A DNA stretch of 64,000 bases from Climacteris rufus (taxonomy: Eukaryota; Chordata; Aves; Passeriformes; Climacteridae). Positions within the stretch are counted from its first letter, which is position 1, and the number at the start of each line of letters is the position of its first letter. The notes under the pieces are model-generated. The model ran no database searches. It had not been told where the DNA came from and saw only the letters and a list, made by a program, of their open reading frames with translations. The translations under genes were made by a program, and so were the position numbers. Location of the stretch: NCBI GenBank assembly GCA_013398175.1, contig VZRZ01005947.1:56745-120744 (forward strand). Reading direction: 5' to 3'. Shown here piece by piece: positions 37,601 through 50,030 of this stretch.

Positions 37601-40600
37601 AGGCTAGGATGGACCACCACCGGAATGCCAAAGGGGAAGGACAGAGACATCAAGAATATATGTGGGAGCAGAACATATACATATCACATTTCCCTGGAAA
37701 TTTCAGCCCTCTGAGACCCACCAGTATGTTGCAGACTGGGCCAAACTGACTGCTCAGCTAGTCTGAGCCCAAGTGAGCTGGCAGGCTCCCTGACAAATTG
37801 TCAAGGTGACAATAGGTGTCTGCAGAAAGCACCTCAGGAGAGTTCATTTGCTTGTGTTTGGATTGATCACAGGACTTGCATTTGGCCTTGGGAAGGAGCC
37901 TGAAGGGCTTCCAGTACTACAGCGATCACCTGGGCTCTATGAAACAGCCACTGCTTCACAATCCTGTCCTGCAAGGACAAGCAAAGTGCAATTCCTTCCA
38001 TGGGAGCCGCAAAAGAGTGGGAAGCAGCTGATCTGCAGTTGCACAGAGACCAGCCTGTGCACAGCACTGCACAGCTCAGGGACTCACATCAAGGAAAGGT
38101 GCTGAAGGATCACTAACATGCTGTGCCCCCAGGAAAGGGGAGAAGGTAGGAGGTACCCACCCTCTTTGCCAGGCACAGGCAGACACCTGGCAGCAAGGGA
38201 AACGGGCATTCCTAAGCAGCAGGAAAACAGGGCTCGGTCCTTCCCCTTCCCTTGCCAGCTGTATAAGGGACTGCTAGGCAAGGGGCTAACTGTGAACAAA
38301 CTTGCGAGTCTCAAGTCCTCAGCAAATTCAGGTGCTTCATCTGATCCTGCCCTCACTCCACTCCTGGCCCCTTTGACATACTCTGGGGAGAGCCTGCCAT
38401 TGAGCAGTTTGCCTGAATGGCTGGAATAAGCCCCTATGGCCAAAGCTCACCTGAGACTCCGATGTCCGAGAGCACTGCCTTCTTGCGGTCCTTGACGCTG
38501 CTGATCTGCGGGAAGTAGGCATCCAGAGCCAGGTAAAGAAGGCAGCTGAGGAAGGCGAGGACACCCACGGTAATGCCATAGTTGCAGGCATTGTGATTGC
38601 GGTTGAAAATGCAGTGCTCTTCTGACTCGCTCAGGCGGTTCACGTACCCTTCATTGACAATGGAGCCAAACACCACAATGGAGAACACCTGGTGTGGAGG
38701 GAGGCAGGAGATGTGTCAGGGCAAGGCCCATCTCTCTGGACCAGCACCAAGGAGGACAGACACCCTTCTCAAGTACCTCTCTGCTCTGCTGAGCTCCCGT
38801 CCTGCTGCCTTGCCTGGGCTGTAGCCACAGGGAATTTACTGGGAACATGGTCTCATTTTATTTCTGAGGATTAACTTCAAATAGGACATTTTTAGATTGA
38901 ACCTTTTTATCCATCTGACCTAAAGCCATGCAAAGCAGCTGCAGTCTGGAGTAAGGGTGGCTTCCCACAGACACCCAGAGAGGTGACATGGAGTGTAAAT
39001 TGGGTTATGGTTTTGGTGTGGATGCCTGCATACAATGGCTTCAAGTAGTGGAAATCCTCTTAGTCTGCACTTATTCTCCCACTCACTCCTTTCCCTTCAA
39101 GGGATTAATTGTTTCTGCCATGCAGCTGTTCACCGATTTTATCTATCAAGCTACTACGCTCTTTTCCCCATCCATCCTCGCACAATGCCCAGCCCTGCTT
39201 GCTCTGCAGCTCCGTTCTGCTGGGCTCCCATTCTCCCCATCTCCCCACGTCACGCACCTCTCTCCAGCAGTTTTCCATCAGCACAGTCCATGACACCACC
39301 TATCCTTCTGCCCACTCACCCTTATGCTAACACCCTCCATCCTTTCCCACAGATTTTAGGGGCCAAACATCCCCGTCGGGGTCCACTTGTCAGGGCCACT
39401 GTGAGTCCTCCCTACCTGTCACGACCACTGCCACTGCATGTTATTTTAAATCAGGTAGAATTAAGGATGAGTCCAGGTAGAAATGCCCTAATCCGCAGTT
39501 GCTGGTCTAATCTTTGCTCATGGGCTTAGCCTTCATCGCCTGCCACAAGGCTGTCCCTCTGTGTCACAGCAGGTTCACCAAAGCAGAGAGCTATTTACAG
39601 CAGTCCTGCATCTCAAAAAAACAGGTTCCCCTTCCCCACAGAAAAAAAGAGGGGAATATTAAGGCAGCATGTACAGATTTTTCTTTGTAGGGCATCTGGA
39701 GACCCTCACTAGGAACAGCCGATTGGAGGCTGCCTGTGAGAGCCTCCGGGAGATGGGGAATGGGACCTCATTGGGATGAACTTGTGGATATGAAGTGCAC
39801 TAGGACATCACCAGGGCACTCTGCCAGCTTGGGAGATGTCTACACACCAAGACCTGGCACCCTTGGAACCACCACCCTGTCCCTAGGGAGAAGCAGCACA
39901 CAAGAAGATGAGGAGACCAAGTCTCCTGCAGGGAGGGGACCTAGGTCTGAGTGTTTGCTAGGTGAGAAGGACCCCAGTGCCACTTAACCCAACCAAGCAC
40001 CAGAAGACAACCCAGAAAGCAGAGAAGCAGCTTTGTGAGTGCAGGGAAAGTTGTTGATTAATGCCAACCTAATACACCACCTGTCATCTGTGGGGTTGCA
40101 TACCCAAGATACACAGCACAGATCTCTGCTGCTTGGCCTGTGACACCAAGAACCAGAGGAAAAACCTTACTCACAGTCCCCCAACAGCCCTTGGGCAGAT
40201 ACTCAACACCAACCACATTTCACCTGCCAAACTCTAACAAATGTCCACTGGCACCAGTATTATTTTTTCACCTCAAGTTTCATAATTGGGTCACACTTGG
40301 GTTGCTGAAACTGGGCGTATCACACTAGAGAAAACTAAAAAAAGATGGAAGCTGGTGTTCCTAAGCGTAGGAACTGTATGGGTTCTCTGAAAATCACAAG
40401 AGCTTTTTTAAGCTTAGAAGTAAAATAACTGATTTGTCCTCCTCCTTCTTCTTCTTGAAAATCAAGAATGATCATATTTTGCAGAAATTGCCCGTGAAAA
40501 TTAAATAAGAATCTCTTCTTCTAGAAGCAAAGCTTTATAGTCTTCAAAATTTCAGCCTGAATGGCTTGGAAAGCAGCAAAATTGCAGACAATTATAGCCA

Positions 40601-41774
40601 GGCTCTTCCAGTGAGATCTCTCACACACCTTCACAACAGGCTGGGCTGACAGGTCTGCCTAGGATCACTGGCAATAACACCCTGTTCCTCTGACCTGAGG
40701 GACAGCTGACAGACTCCTGAAGTGACATCCCAATGTGAGGCTGTGACCAGCAGTGATGCTGACACCTGAAGTACCAACCTCCATATCTTGTGATTACAAA
40801 GTGGGTGCCCTGTTTTCTGCAGCCTTAGACAGAAAGCTCATCTCCTCTTTGGAAGATGAGGAACAGCCTCAAAAGTGGCATAGTCTGCTGTTCAGTTTTG
40901 GTTTAGGACTCAAAACAGGTAAGATGTTGATTCCCTGAGTCAGATAAACCCTTGCAAGGAGCTGTATTGTGAGTCTCTGCTTACTCATTCGGGATGAATG
41001 AACTTCTGTAATGGTCTCTCCCCAGAGACATGTCTGTGGAGATACATCCTGATACACATCTTCTCTCTGCTGTTATCTTTGGGTTTGCTGATGGGCTGGA
41101 CAGAATAATTTCTTTTTGCATTTGCTCTTTCATACCTTTTTATGCTGGCACATCATAAAGGCACAGCTCAGAGTCACAAGACCAGAGGAACATCTCCCTC
41201 TCCCTAATTTTCAAGCAGAGGTGGCATTCCTAACTTCCTTTCTCCATCTGCAGTCATCCAAGACTGCAGACATCCAAGTCATCCAACTTCTCTCCTATGA
41301 AGAGAAACCTGTTTCACAGCCTGGGGGTGCCCAAGGTATGATTTACAAGCAAGCATCTGATTTCAGATGATCTTCAGAGTTTTCTGGGGAGATTCCACTA
41401 AACAAGTGAGCAGAATAAGACACTGTGGAAGCTTATCTTCTGTGTCCTGAAACAGCCACCCCAAAGTACTCTTTGTCCTTAGGAAAGCTTTCTATGGACC
41501 AAAGCACAGTAGCTTAAGAGATGTCTCCTTCTCTCTGTGTTTTCCTCACAACTGGCATCAGCTCTAATCTACGCTCCACTCCCCGGCACTGCAGAGAGGG
41601 CAGAGAGAGAGTTTGCTCCCTTTGCCAGCCTGGCACTGCCCTGTGGCACAGCAGAAGGCTGTGAGGACCCACTGTGCACAGCAGCCTTGACCTGGGCTGG
41701 ATTACATCGACTGGGCAAGAACGGGCAAGCTCAAACCAGAGATTCCAGGCAGAGCTGGACAGCAAAAGAGGCCA

Positions 41775-41808
<34 letters not shown>

Positions 41809-43815
41809 ACAACATCACCTGTTTTATTCTTGTGATGTCCATACCCAGAAACTGTTGCAACAAACAACTTTCTAAGAGAAAAAAAAAATAGTTATGAGAG
41901 CTTAGATCTTGCAGCCTTTAGAAGAAACTGTTGCACAATTCATCCATTGCAGCTATTCCTTGTTGGTAAGGGAGCAGCTGGGTGGAAGCTCACTGATGTG
42001 GCAAGTCATCTTAGAAAGAGCAAATATATTTATTTCCTTGATTCTACAATCCATGCCCTGCAAAGATGATCCAAGCAGCAGGTGCAGTATGAATGACTGC
42101 TTAGATTATAAACAAAGCACCAAGTTTTCAAGGATGAAGTGTTTACATTCCTGTTCCCATCACATCTGCAGCACTTGTAAAGAAATGCCAGTGACCAGCA
42201 GTACTGGCACGAGCCTCTTACTGCTCTCTGTTACTGCTGTTTGTGTCTTCTCCCCCCGTTTGGCAAAACAAATCCTCGCTGCACAAAGTCTTGCCTACAG
42301 CCACTGATAAAACGGTCCAATATACACATCCAGCTGCAAAGAGGAGGCAAGGAGAAGATGGCAGAAATCTTTTCCTGACTGAGCACCAGGATGCAGGCAA
42401 GTGGCTTGTCCGCAGGCTAACAGGCCTCCCGAGGCTCCCAAATGCAGCCCATCCTTCCACTCTGCAGATGGAGATCACTAGCCACTTTCTCATGCTTGGT
42501 AACAAAAACCAGCCAGCCATACCCAGCTCTGTGCACTTGATCGGCCTCATTTCTTCAGCAAGGCTGCTTAAGCCAGCTAACTGGACTTGAAGTAACTAGA
42601 TTTTTAGGCTGAGAGGGTTTCTTTAAGCCTCCAAGAGCAGTATCAGTTGAGCAGGTGTGCAGCCTGTCTGGAGGTACACATTTAATAAGCAGTAATACAT
42701 TTGACTACACTCAAAAAAGGAACAGAAAACAGCACTTGGAAGAGATCAGACCAACTCAGCACTGCTGCTGGGACCCAGCTTTTCTGCACTTCAACACATA
42801 GGTTGTTGCAATCTTTCCTCGATTCCTGTTTTCATCCAAGAGCTTCGAAGACACCAAGCGCAGCCCAGAGCCAGGTGCGTTGCAAAGCTGACACAGGCAG
42901 AGCAACTTGCCAAAAGATGCAGCAAAATGAACTTAATGCTTAGCACTGCAGGGAGGAGATGGGGAGAAGCTGAGATCTTTCCTCTCCCCATTTCTCAAGA
43001 GGCTCATGCTGGCCATTACAGGCATGTAAGGGCTCATTACAGTGAGAAAAGTGCAGAACAGGCAAAATTCTGCATCCTGCCATAAAATACCTATTTTTTT
43101 GCTATTGGTAAACTGGGTGATCTGATTTTGTCAAAGGCAAAGGTGAGAGATGAGCCCTCAGAAGAGAGGCTCTCCAGTCCCTCTCCACCTCCCCACTGCA
43201 GGCTCATCCCTGCAGAAAGCCAGGCAAAATCTCCTGAGCATCATGTGAGATGCTTGCCACCATGCTGCCCATCCCCAGCCGTGCATCAGATGCTCCTGAG
43301 CATCATGTGATGGATGCAAAGCACGGCCAGCCTCTGGCAGTGCACTAGGAATTTCCTGCACCTCATACCAGGACTTTGTCCTGCTGCCTTCCTGACTTCA
43401 TCCCCAAGATTCCCATGATGGCTGTGGTGAGGATGAGGCTGAAGAGGGTTTCTGCCGAGCTGCCGGCTTGGGCTCGCTGCAATGCCCTCCAGTCACAGCC
43501 TCTGTCGCACTGCGTGCTGCCTCTCCCTCTCACACATCCCCTTTTTTATTCTGTTATAGAGAGGAAATAGTTTGATGGCATAATATTCCTCGTGGGACTT
43601 CAAATCAAATCCCCCCTCAGGCAGAATGAAGCAATAACCTCTTCTGAGTCTGATCTGGTAATGACCAGGAATAAATCTGTTTAAAAAGAAAGCAAGACCA
43701 GGAGATGATGCAAATGATAAACTGGCAGAGATGATCTGGCTTTCCTTTTCATTCAGCCATTTGCAAATGGAGTCTGTGGAAAGCTTTGGAATGCCCTGCA
43801 CAGACATGGAGGAGG

Positions 43816-43848
<33 letters not shown>

Positions 43849-46800
43849 GTCATTAAATCTACTTGCATTTAGTTAATTTTGAAGAAAACATATGCAGCTT
43901 TTAAGACACATGGGACTGGCAGCTTGGAAACAGGCGGCCTCTATTTATTCCCTCCAGCCGGCACCACGCAGGCAGCAAACAACTCCTGCCCACAGTCTCG
44001 CCAGCGTCTGAGCCCTGTGGGGGTGCTGGAGGGGGCCAGTCTCCCCAGACCCAATTCCCCTGAACACAGGACAGGGGAAGAGCAGGGGTATGCCAGCACC
44101 TCCCTCCCAGGCTATCAGCCACATGGCACCAGCCCCCCAGCTGGGGCTGAGCCGGAGCAGGTGACTGAAGGGAGAAAGGCTCTGCATCCCTAATTCCTGC
44201 CATGGGATCTGGGACACGCTTTCCTGGCCAGCCAGCTTTTTCTTTCACACATGGTTTGGCAGCTGACAGCCTGGCCATTAACCCTTCTGCCTCCCACCAG
44301 ACCTGTGTCCAGGTCCCACACTTTTCCCGTGGTTAAACAGAATCTTCTGTCCCACCACTACTGGTGACAACCCTACACGACCACATGTCCATGGGAGTAT
44401 CCAGGTCCTTCTGTGCTTTCCAGATGGCCCCTACATCGCTATGCCACTGCTCAGCAAAGTGAGCACCCAAAAGCGACATCCTTTTCCAAGAGGAAGAATT
44501 CAGTTTTCTTTCTAGCAGCACATCTTCCCCTCCTTGGCTTGGCTGTGCCAACCTAGGCAGAGAACAGTGCTCCCTGCCACCTGCAATACCTGCTCTTCTC
44601 ACAGCCACGTGAGCCCTCTCTGCTGCCTTGTTGTGCCACAAATATCTGCCTCAGCCATGTCCCATCACCATGCAGTTTCTCTGCTTCTCCCCTTTGGGCC
44701 TCTCATGTTTTGAAACAGCAGATTACACACGGTTGTCTTATTTTTTGCTCATGTTTCTGTCTGTCTTTGGTCCCTACGTGCTACTTCTCAGATTTTTATC
44801 TGGAAATGCCATTAATGAGAGATTTGTTTCTGCTCCAAGATCCTACCTGCAAATGATATGGAAATGGAAACAACATAACCTGCTGTATTCAACGTGAATC
44901 ACTGTGCCACTGTGCACATCTGGTTGTTCATCTTTTGATGTGGCCTGTCACCCAATCCCGGTGACAGCAAACCCACAAAGCCCCTTTTGAAGCTGAGCTA
45001 GGCAAGGGCATCCCACAAAGACCTGGGCCTAGGGCTTGACTGAAAGCACGTGCTTTGAACTGCTGTGTTTCTTCCATCTGCACCAATGTGCCTCACAAGC
45101 ACACAGCCAGCCAGTGTGGTGGCTGCAGCAAAAATGGGGCAGAGGAGCAGGGGCAGAGAGCATGAGCTATGGGCCAGCAACACAGGGAATGTCTCAGCTA
45201 AATTTACTTGGGACAGGAGGAAAGTGGGAGCCCACTTGCAGCTGGTTTTAGACTAAAAAGGACCCCAGGTTCTAAGGCTCAGTTTAAGCACCATTGCAAG
45301 GGCACACTGGGTGTCCTTGGGAAGAGACAAGCAGTGTTGGTAAGCCAAGCATGAGTGTGGCAAGCCAGGGAGCTGTTGGCAAGGCAGGAGATGGGGCTCC
45401 CTGCCATCCCATCCTCCAGCTTGCAGGTGCCAGCCTGTCATGGGGAAGCCAGGAATGTGGTTCCTGTCCTTCACCTGCCTTGTCTGCTCAGCTGGAGCTG
45501 CTTGGGATGTGCTGTGCTTGTAGACACAGGGGACAGCACTTCCTGTACCAGCTCAAAAGTTCTGGATGATCCTATAAGCCAGAGGACACAGAGGCAACAG
45601 CAACAGGTGATGGAGAAGGAGATGGAGTGCCTCTCCTCACTGAACCTCCCTTTGGAGGGGCAGTGACCTTGGTGTTAGAGGGGGACTTGGCACCTCAATC
45701 CCCCAAGTTTAAGTGGGCTGTTTTGTCTGTCCAGCTCTGGTTGGAAATACTCTTACTCAAGTCTACATCCAAGCAAGCTGGGCCTGCTTCCAAAACGCAA
45801 GTTACTTTTGCCTTGTTAGGCTTTTACCTCGAGCAGCGCTTCAGTTTCTCCAGCAAGCAGGTTTCCAAGCAGACAGGAGCACCTGGAACAACCTGTTTCG
45901 ATGAGCATTTCACTTATTTATGGCGCCAGTGCTACATCCAACGCCTGTGGGTTGCAAAGGAGCCACCCAGCTCCCCTGCACCGGCTGTGGAGAGCACTGC
46001 AGGCCAGGGCACAATGGCAATAGGTAGGGATGTGCTCACACTTGCCTGCTTTATTTCAAGAACAATCCTGGAGCTGTGCAGCTCCAGCTCGGTGTGGGTC
46101 ACCCAGCTCCACTAGCTCCAGTAGTAGCACCAATAGCTCCAGCTGCTGGGTCACCTAAACATCCAAACCTGACACGGGCACCCCACAGAGCCACCACTGC
46201 TCACCAGCACGCACACCAGGCAACCTTTCTGTAGAGAGGCACTCACTCTGCTGTGCCTGACCTCCAAAGCACCCACGAAACCTGAGCTGCCTCACAACAC
46301 TGTTGTGGTGGACAGATGCTCCAGAATTGATAAACTCTTTCCATAGTTTAGCATTCTCCTTGTCAAATTTATCCTCTATCCTCTTCAGCAAGGAGCAACA
46401 TAAATAATCTTCGGTTGTCCCATCTGTTCCTGATCCTGCAGTTCTCCCTGGAGATTTGCTGCCACCTCACTTGGGCTGCAAACTCCCTGGGCAGAAGCCA
46501 GTTTTGGTGCCTGTTGGTAAAAAGCCATATCCATCTCCATGCCATCACAAAGTCTGCTAAAAGGCAGCATGACCCGAGCACAAGGTTACAGCCTGAGGAA
46601 GCAATCATGAGAATTTCTGCTCTCAGTGAAAGCTCATCACGTGAAACAGGCCAAAAGGAGCCTCCAGCTTGCCCTGGGGAGACAATGGACCATTCATGCC
46701 ATGAGCAGGATAAAGGCAAATGAGATCTCCAGAGATGGTGGGCAAAGTACTTTCAGTGTGTGCAAGAGCAAGTGAAAGGAAGGACTCTCACAGAGACCAT

Positions 46801-49152
46801 GAGGAGGGAATGCCCTCTGCCACCAGAAGAGTTTGGCTTATAGAGCCTGGCAATAGAAAGTCTAAGTACAGATGCAATCACAGTTTATAAACACATCCAC
46901 AGGAAAACACCAGGGAGGGAAAATCACTGTTTAAACTGAAGGGCAAAAGATCACAAAAGCAAATGGATAACAAACAGATGTACTGTGAAAAGCCCCTGAC
47001 CACTGGAACCATGGAACCCAGAGGAAGTGAGAAGGGAAAAAAACCATGAACTAGTTTATTTCAGCCAAGTTCAACTGATTTATGGAAGGGGCCATAAAGG
47101 GTCTGATGCTTGTGACAGCCTGAGAGAGGACTTCACTGCCCAGAAGGACACCTCTTGCTCTCAAGTTAAAGAAATAAAGACCAAAACTACAACTAAATAT
47201 TTGGGGTAAGCTTTTGGTTCCCCTGCTCTGTGAAGGAGAGATGCTCAGGAAGACAGACAAGACCAAGCCAGTGGAAAAGCAGGAGAAGGAACACATAGGC
47301 TTGCACCACTATGGTCATGCCAGCCTCCCTTGCTGAACTGCTGACCTGGAGCACCTCCAGCTTCTGCAAAAGGACTTTAATTTCCACGGCCAAGAGAAGT
47401 GCCTGGGGTAAATCCCATCCCGTCCTCTGTCAAGGTCAGATGGGCAGGGAGAAATAGCATGGGGTCCCAAGGAGATGCCAGTCCCCAGCAAGCACTTCTT
47501 GCCAGGGGAGATCTTGCAGGGCACAGAAATGAGCTCAGGAAGCAAGCCAACAGTGTCTGAGATACTCTAAAGCAGATTAGGTGCCTAATTAAAAAACAAA
47601 CATATTTCTTGTTCTCTCTCCCTCACCTGGCGCCTCTGGGAAGCCAAAATCCTGCAGTGCTTGGATGACAGGGAAAAATACCACCAGACTGAGAGGCAGA
47701 TAGAGAAAGATGAAATTTTGCCACAGAGATTAGCAACGGGAGAGCCTTTGTAGGTCACATCACGTCCATCATCCCCGGGCACACAGGCTGGCTCCACTCC
47801 AGCCTCCCAGGAGCGGGGGGCACACGTAGCCCCTCGCCTGGCGCCCAGCAGCAGCCCCAGCACGGCCAGCCTGCTCCTAGTGTCACGTGCTGTACTGTAA
47901 ACAAGCTCAGGCAGATGGACAGACTGATAGAATGCCCGCATTAATCACGTCCTCAGCTGTCCTGGGGCTCTCCAGCCACCCTCCGAGTCACCCGGAGGGG
48001 ACATCACCCACCCAGCTGGGAGGAAAAGGGATGCCTCCCCACCACCAACAGCAAGGCAGGCCACCTTCCCTTCTCCTCATTTCCACCACCTGGCACCGCT
48101 TTTATTTTATTTTCCCAAAGCCAGCCTGCTGCTTTGCCTCCCAGCTCCCGTGCGCATGTGTCTCCTGTGCTCCCTCTCCCTGCCCTCCCTTCTCCGCTCC
48201 TGGCTGAGACCTCAATCTCTCCCCCACCAGCTCGCTGCTGCAGATCTCGCTCCCTTAATCCCAATGACCTTCTTGCACAAACGCACCAGCCCCATGGGAA
48301 GCCATGGGATCAGCGTCATGGGAAGAGGGAGAGACCTTCCACTGACACCCCCTTAGACACCCCCTTTCCCCCTACCCCCTTCCCCACAAATTAGGGAGAG
48401 GACAACATTACAGAGAAAGCAGGTTGGGGGGGTGAGAGGATAAGGATAAAATGCAGAGTGACATCCAGCCCCCATGGCCCCCTCAGATCGCCCCAGCACA
48501 GCCTGAGCCCAGCACCTCCTGACCCACAGGGAAGCCATTCCAGGACTGCAGCATCCCCCCTCCTGCGTTCCCCCTGTCACCCCACATCCTGCTGCCTCCC
48601 TGCACATGCCTTAAACCCACAGGCACGGAAGAGGGAGAAGACACCCCACGCTGGAAATCACCACAGAGCCAGGGTCATGGTCCAACCTGACTCACCCTTT
48701 CCCTCCCCAGGAAAGAAACCCCAAATCAGACTGCTCTCACCCCACATGGGCAAATATATAGATATATATGTACATGCAGCTGTACATCTATGTGCACAGG
48801 TACATGTGGTATATATGGAGACTTATACATATAGAGCTATATAAACCCAGAGACAGATCCATATATCAAAACATACCTATATATCTAAGAGAGATACAGC
48901 CATAAATGCTTATGGAAGCATATATGTACATATCTGTGTGTGTATGGGTCTAGGCTGTGTGGAGACATACCGATGGACACATGCATATTATATATGTGGA
49001 TACATGCACATACACCATTATATATGTGAATACATGCATATACACATACATATATAAAGCATATAATAAGAAATATATAATACATAATAGCATATGATGA
49101 TAATATATAATAACATGTAATGGTATACAACATACAGCTCAAGGATTTTATC

Positions 49153-49183
<31 letters not shown>

Positions 49184-49401
49184 AAGCTGGTGTGCAGGAA
49201 GGTCGGGGTCGGGGTCGGGGCCGGTGCCGGCCGCCCGCTCCGGAGGGAGCCCCCCGCCCCGGTGCCGGTGTCGGTGCCGCCCCCGGGGCGGCGGGGCCTT
49301 ACCCAGGAGACGAACCGCAGGAGGGTCTGCGGCTGCCGGATGAAGGCTTGCGGGTCGAAGGCGCCGCCGGCTTTCCCAGCTCCGAAGGCGCCCCCGTCCA
49401 T
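34660..49401 (-). CDS. SYNGR1: Synaptogyrin-1, isoform a (4 exons, 233 aa)
   Basis: Tetraspan MARVEL-type membrane protein of synaptic vesicles that modulates vesicle trafficking and exocytosis. Coding exons in transcript order: 49401-49303, 38688-38451, 37603-37458, 34878-34660. Junctions are GT-AG and the length equals human SYNGR1a. The start is set by MDGGAFGAGKAGGAFDP, which aligns with human MEGGAYGAGKAGGAFDP, in a perfect GCCGCCATGG context. Four hydrophobic segments lie near residues 33-53, 71-93, 114-130 and 149-171. The conserved loop VKDRKKAVLSDIGVS sits between segments 2 and 3. The cytosolic tail keeps SALFSQDYMDPSQDS, GTYQQ, and the final tyrosine-rich QGYQTQNY. The TNEEDATDAV stretch replaces a different mammalian linker. 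Intron 1 is 10.6 kb. The gene is divergently arranged with RPL3, 2.7 kb apart. Confidence 0.97.
36025..36123 (-). CDS. SYNGR1: Alternative terminal coding exon of SYNGR1 (isoform b-type tail)
   Basis: This stretch in SYNGR1 intron 3 encodes 32 residues and a TAG stop. It starts after a strong acceptor (a CCCCTCTCTCTCCTCACAG tract) in phase 0, the phase in which exon 3 ends. The peptide contains RRLRDINFQEEYNTLFP, which aligns without gaps with the human synaptogyrin-1b tail motif RRFKDLSFQEEYSTLFP as I remember it. Joined to exons 1-3 it gives a 193-aa protein that keeps most of the fourth membrane segment and swaps the tyrosine-rich tail for a short FQEEY tail. It was too short to stand out as an open frame and was found by reading the intron. 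Use as a terminal exon needs its own poly(A) site, which I did not identify. Confidence 0.85.
   Translation of the reverse strand, partial: GSLAFLAFRRLRDINFQEEYNTLFPNSPSLLP
36970..37150 (+). mobile_element. CR1 LINE fragment in SYNGR1 intron 3
   Basis: Sense CR1 3' end: CAGGCTGTCCAGAGGTAG, CTGATCTAGTTGAAGATG, GAGTTGGACTAGATGGCC, and the terminal TGATTCTATGAT repeats. It lies antisense to SYNGR1, about 300 bases downstream of the exon 3 donor. It is truncated at its 5' end. Confidence 0.9.
41776..41805. repeat. (TGC)10 trinucleotide repeat in SYNGR1 intron 1
   Basis: Ten pure TGC units on the plus strand; the SYNGR1 pre-mRNA carries them as GCA/CAG units. It is in non-coding sequence far from either splice site. 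Confidence 0.95.
43816..43848. repeat. (ATT)11 trinucleotide repeat in SYNGR1 intron 1
   Basis: Eleven pure ATT units, in AT-rich intronic sequence. It is a likely polymorphic microsatellite. Confidence 0.95.
48755..49145. repeat. AT-rich alternating purine-pyrimidine tract
   Basis: Nearly 400 bases built of diverged TATATG, TACATA and ATGCATATACAC-like units. The sequence is strongly self-complementary and low in complexity. It lies about 150 bases inside SYNGR1 intron 1 and abuts a TG repeat and then a CpG island. Confidence 0.8.
49153..49179. repeat. (TG)13 microsatellite beside SYNGR1 exon 1
   Basis: A pure TG dinucleotide run on the plus strand, so (CA)n in SYNGR1 pre-mRNA, about 125-150 nt downstream of the exon 1 donor site. 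Confidence 0.95.
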
Positions 49402-49745
49402 GGCGGCGCGGGGGTGNNNNNNNNNNNNNNNNNNNNNNNNNNNNNNNNNNNNNNNNNNNNNNNNNNNNNNNNNNNNNNNNNNNNNNNNNNNNNNNNNNNN
49501 NNNNNNNNNNNNNNNNNNNNNNNNNNNGGGGGTGCCTGGGGCGCGGACACTACGGGGGCAGCACAGCGTGCGCCGCTGGGGCTGGGAACGCGTCCCGGAA
49601 CGCGGGCAGCCCAGCCCAGCACCCCGGCGCAGGGATGGGGGCGATGCCGCCCTGGGGTCCGGTGGGGCCCAGCAGGGCCGGCCCCCGCCCGCGCACTCCC
49701 CTGCTCGGCCCTGCTGCGGCCGCGCCTGGGGCTCTGTCCGGGCCT
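49190..49745. promoter_or_regulatory. SYNGR1: CpG island around SYNGR1 exon 1
   Basis: CpG-dense, very GC-rich sequence holds SYNGR1 exon 1 and its upstream flank, including GGGTCGGGGTC-type G-rich repeats at 49200-49225. The core promoter probably lies at or just beyond the gap at 49417-49527, so no promoter element can be assigned. Confidence 0.65.
49417..49527. other. Assembly gap (111 N)
   Basis: Unknown bases begin 15 bases upstream of the SYNGR1 start codon. GC-rich bird promoters are often lost in short-read assemblies. The SYNGR1 5'UTR and transcription start probably fall here. Open frames reported across the gap are artefacts. Confidence 1.
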
Positions 49746-49747
49746 GG

Positions 49748-50030
49748 CATCCTCAGTGCAAGACAAGGAGCTACCGGAGAGCGTCCCGCAGAGGCCAAAG
49801 ATGATTTGGGGTCTGGAGCATCTCTTAGGAGAGACTGTGAGAGCTGGGCTTGTTTAGTCTAGAGAAGAGACAACTGAGCAGGGATCTCATTAATGCATAT
49901 CAATATCTCTAAAGTGGACAGATGGTGCCAGTGTCTTTTCAGTGGTGCCCAGTGACAGGACACAGTGCAATGGCCATAAACTAAAACACAAGTTCCACTT
50001 CAACATGAGGAGGAACTTTTTCACGTTGAG
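49748..50030 (+). mobile_element. CR1 LINE fragment, 5' part (split by LTR)
   Basis: Sense CR1: GGAGCTACCGGAGAGCGTCC, then CTGGAGCATCTC, GGGCTTGTTTAGTCTAGAG, TTTTCAGTGGTGCCCAGTG and AGGAGGAACTTTTTCACG. The match stops at the solo LTR and resumes right after it. Confidence 0.88.

Larger units (their letters stand above)
38689..49302 (-). other. SYNGR1: SYNGR1 intron 1 (10.6 kb)
   Basis: No supported exon, RNA gene or mobile element was seen between SYNGR1 exons 1 and 2. Recognisable contents are a (TGC)10 array, an (ATT)11 array, and an AT-rich alternating tract with a (TG)n run close to exon 1. A 127-codon frame that runs from exon 1 into this intron (49401-49018) is only read-through past the donor site. 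An unannotated alternative first exon could be hidden here. Confidence 0.7.

Noticed and set aside
49120..49857. Open frames of 155-245 codons crossing the N gap
   Set aside because: They exist only because unknown bases are read as codons. The real coding part here is SYNGR1 exon 1 on the minus strand.
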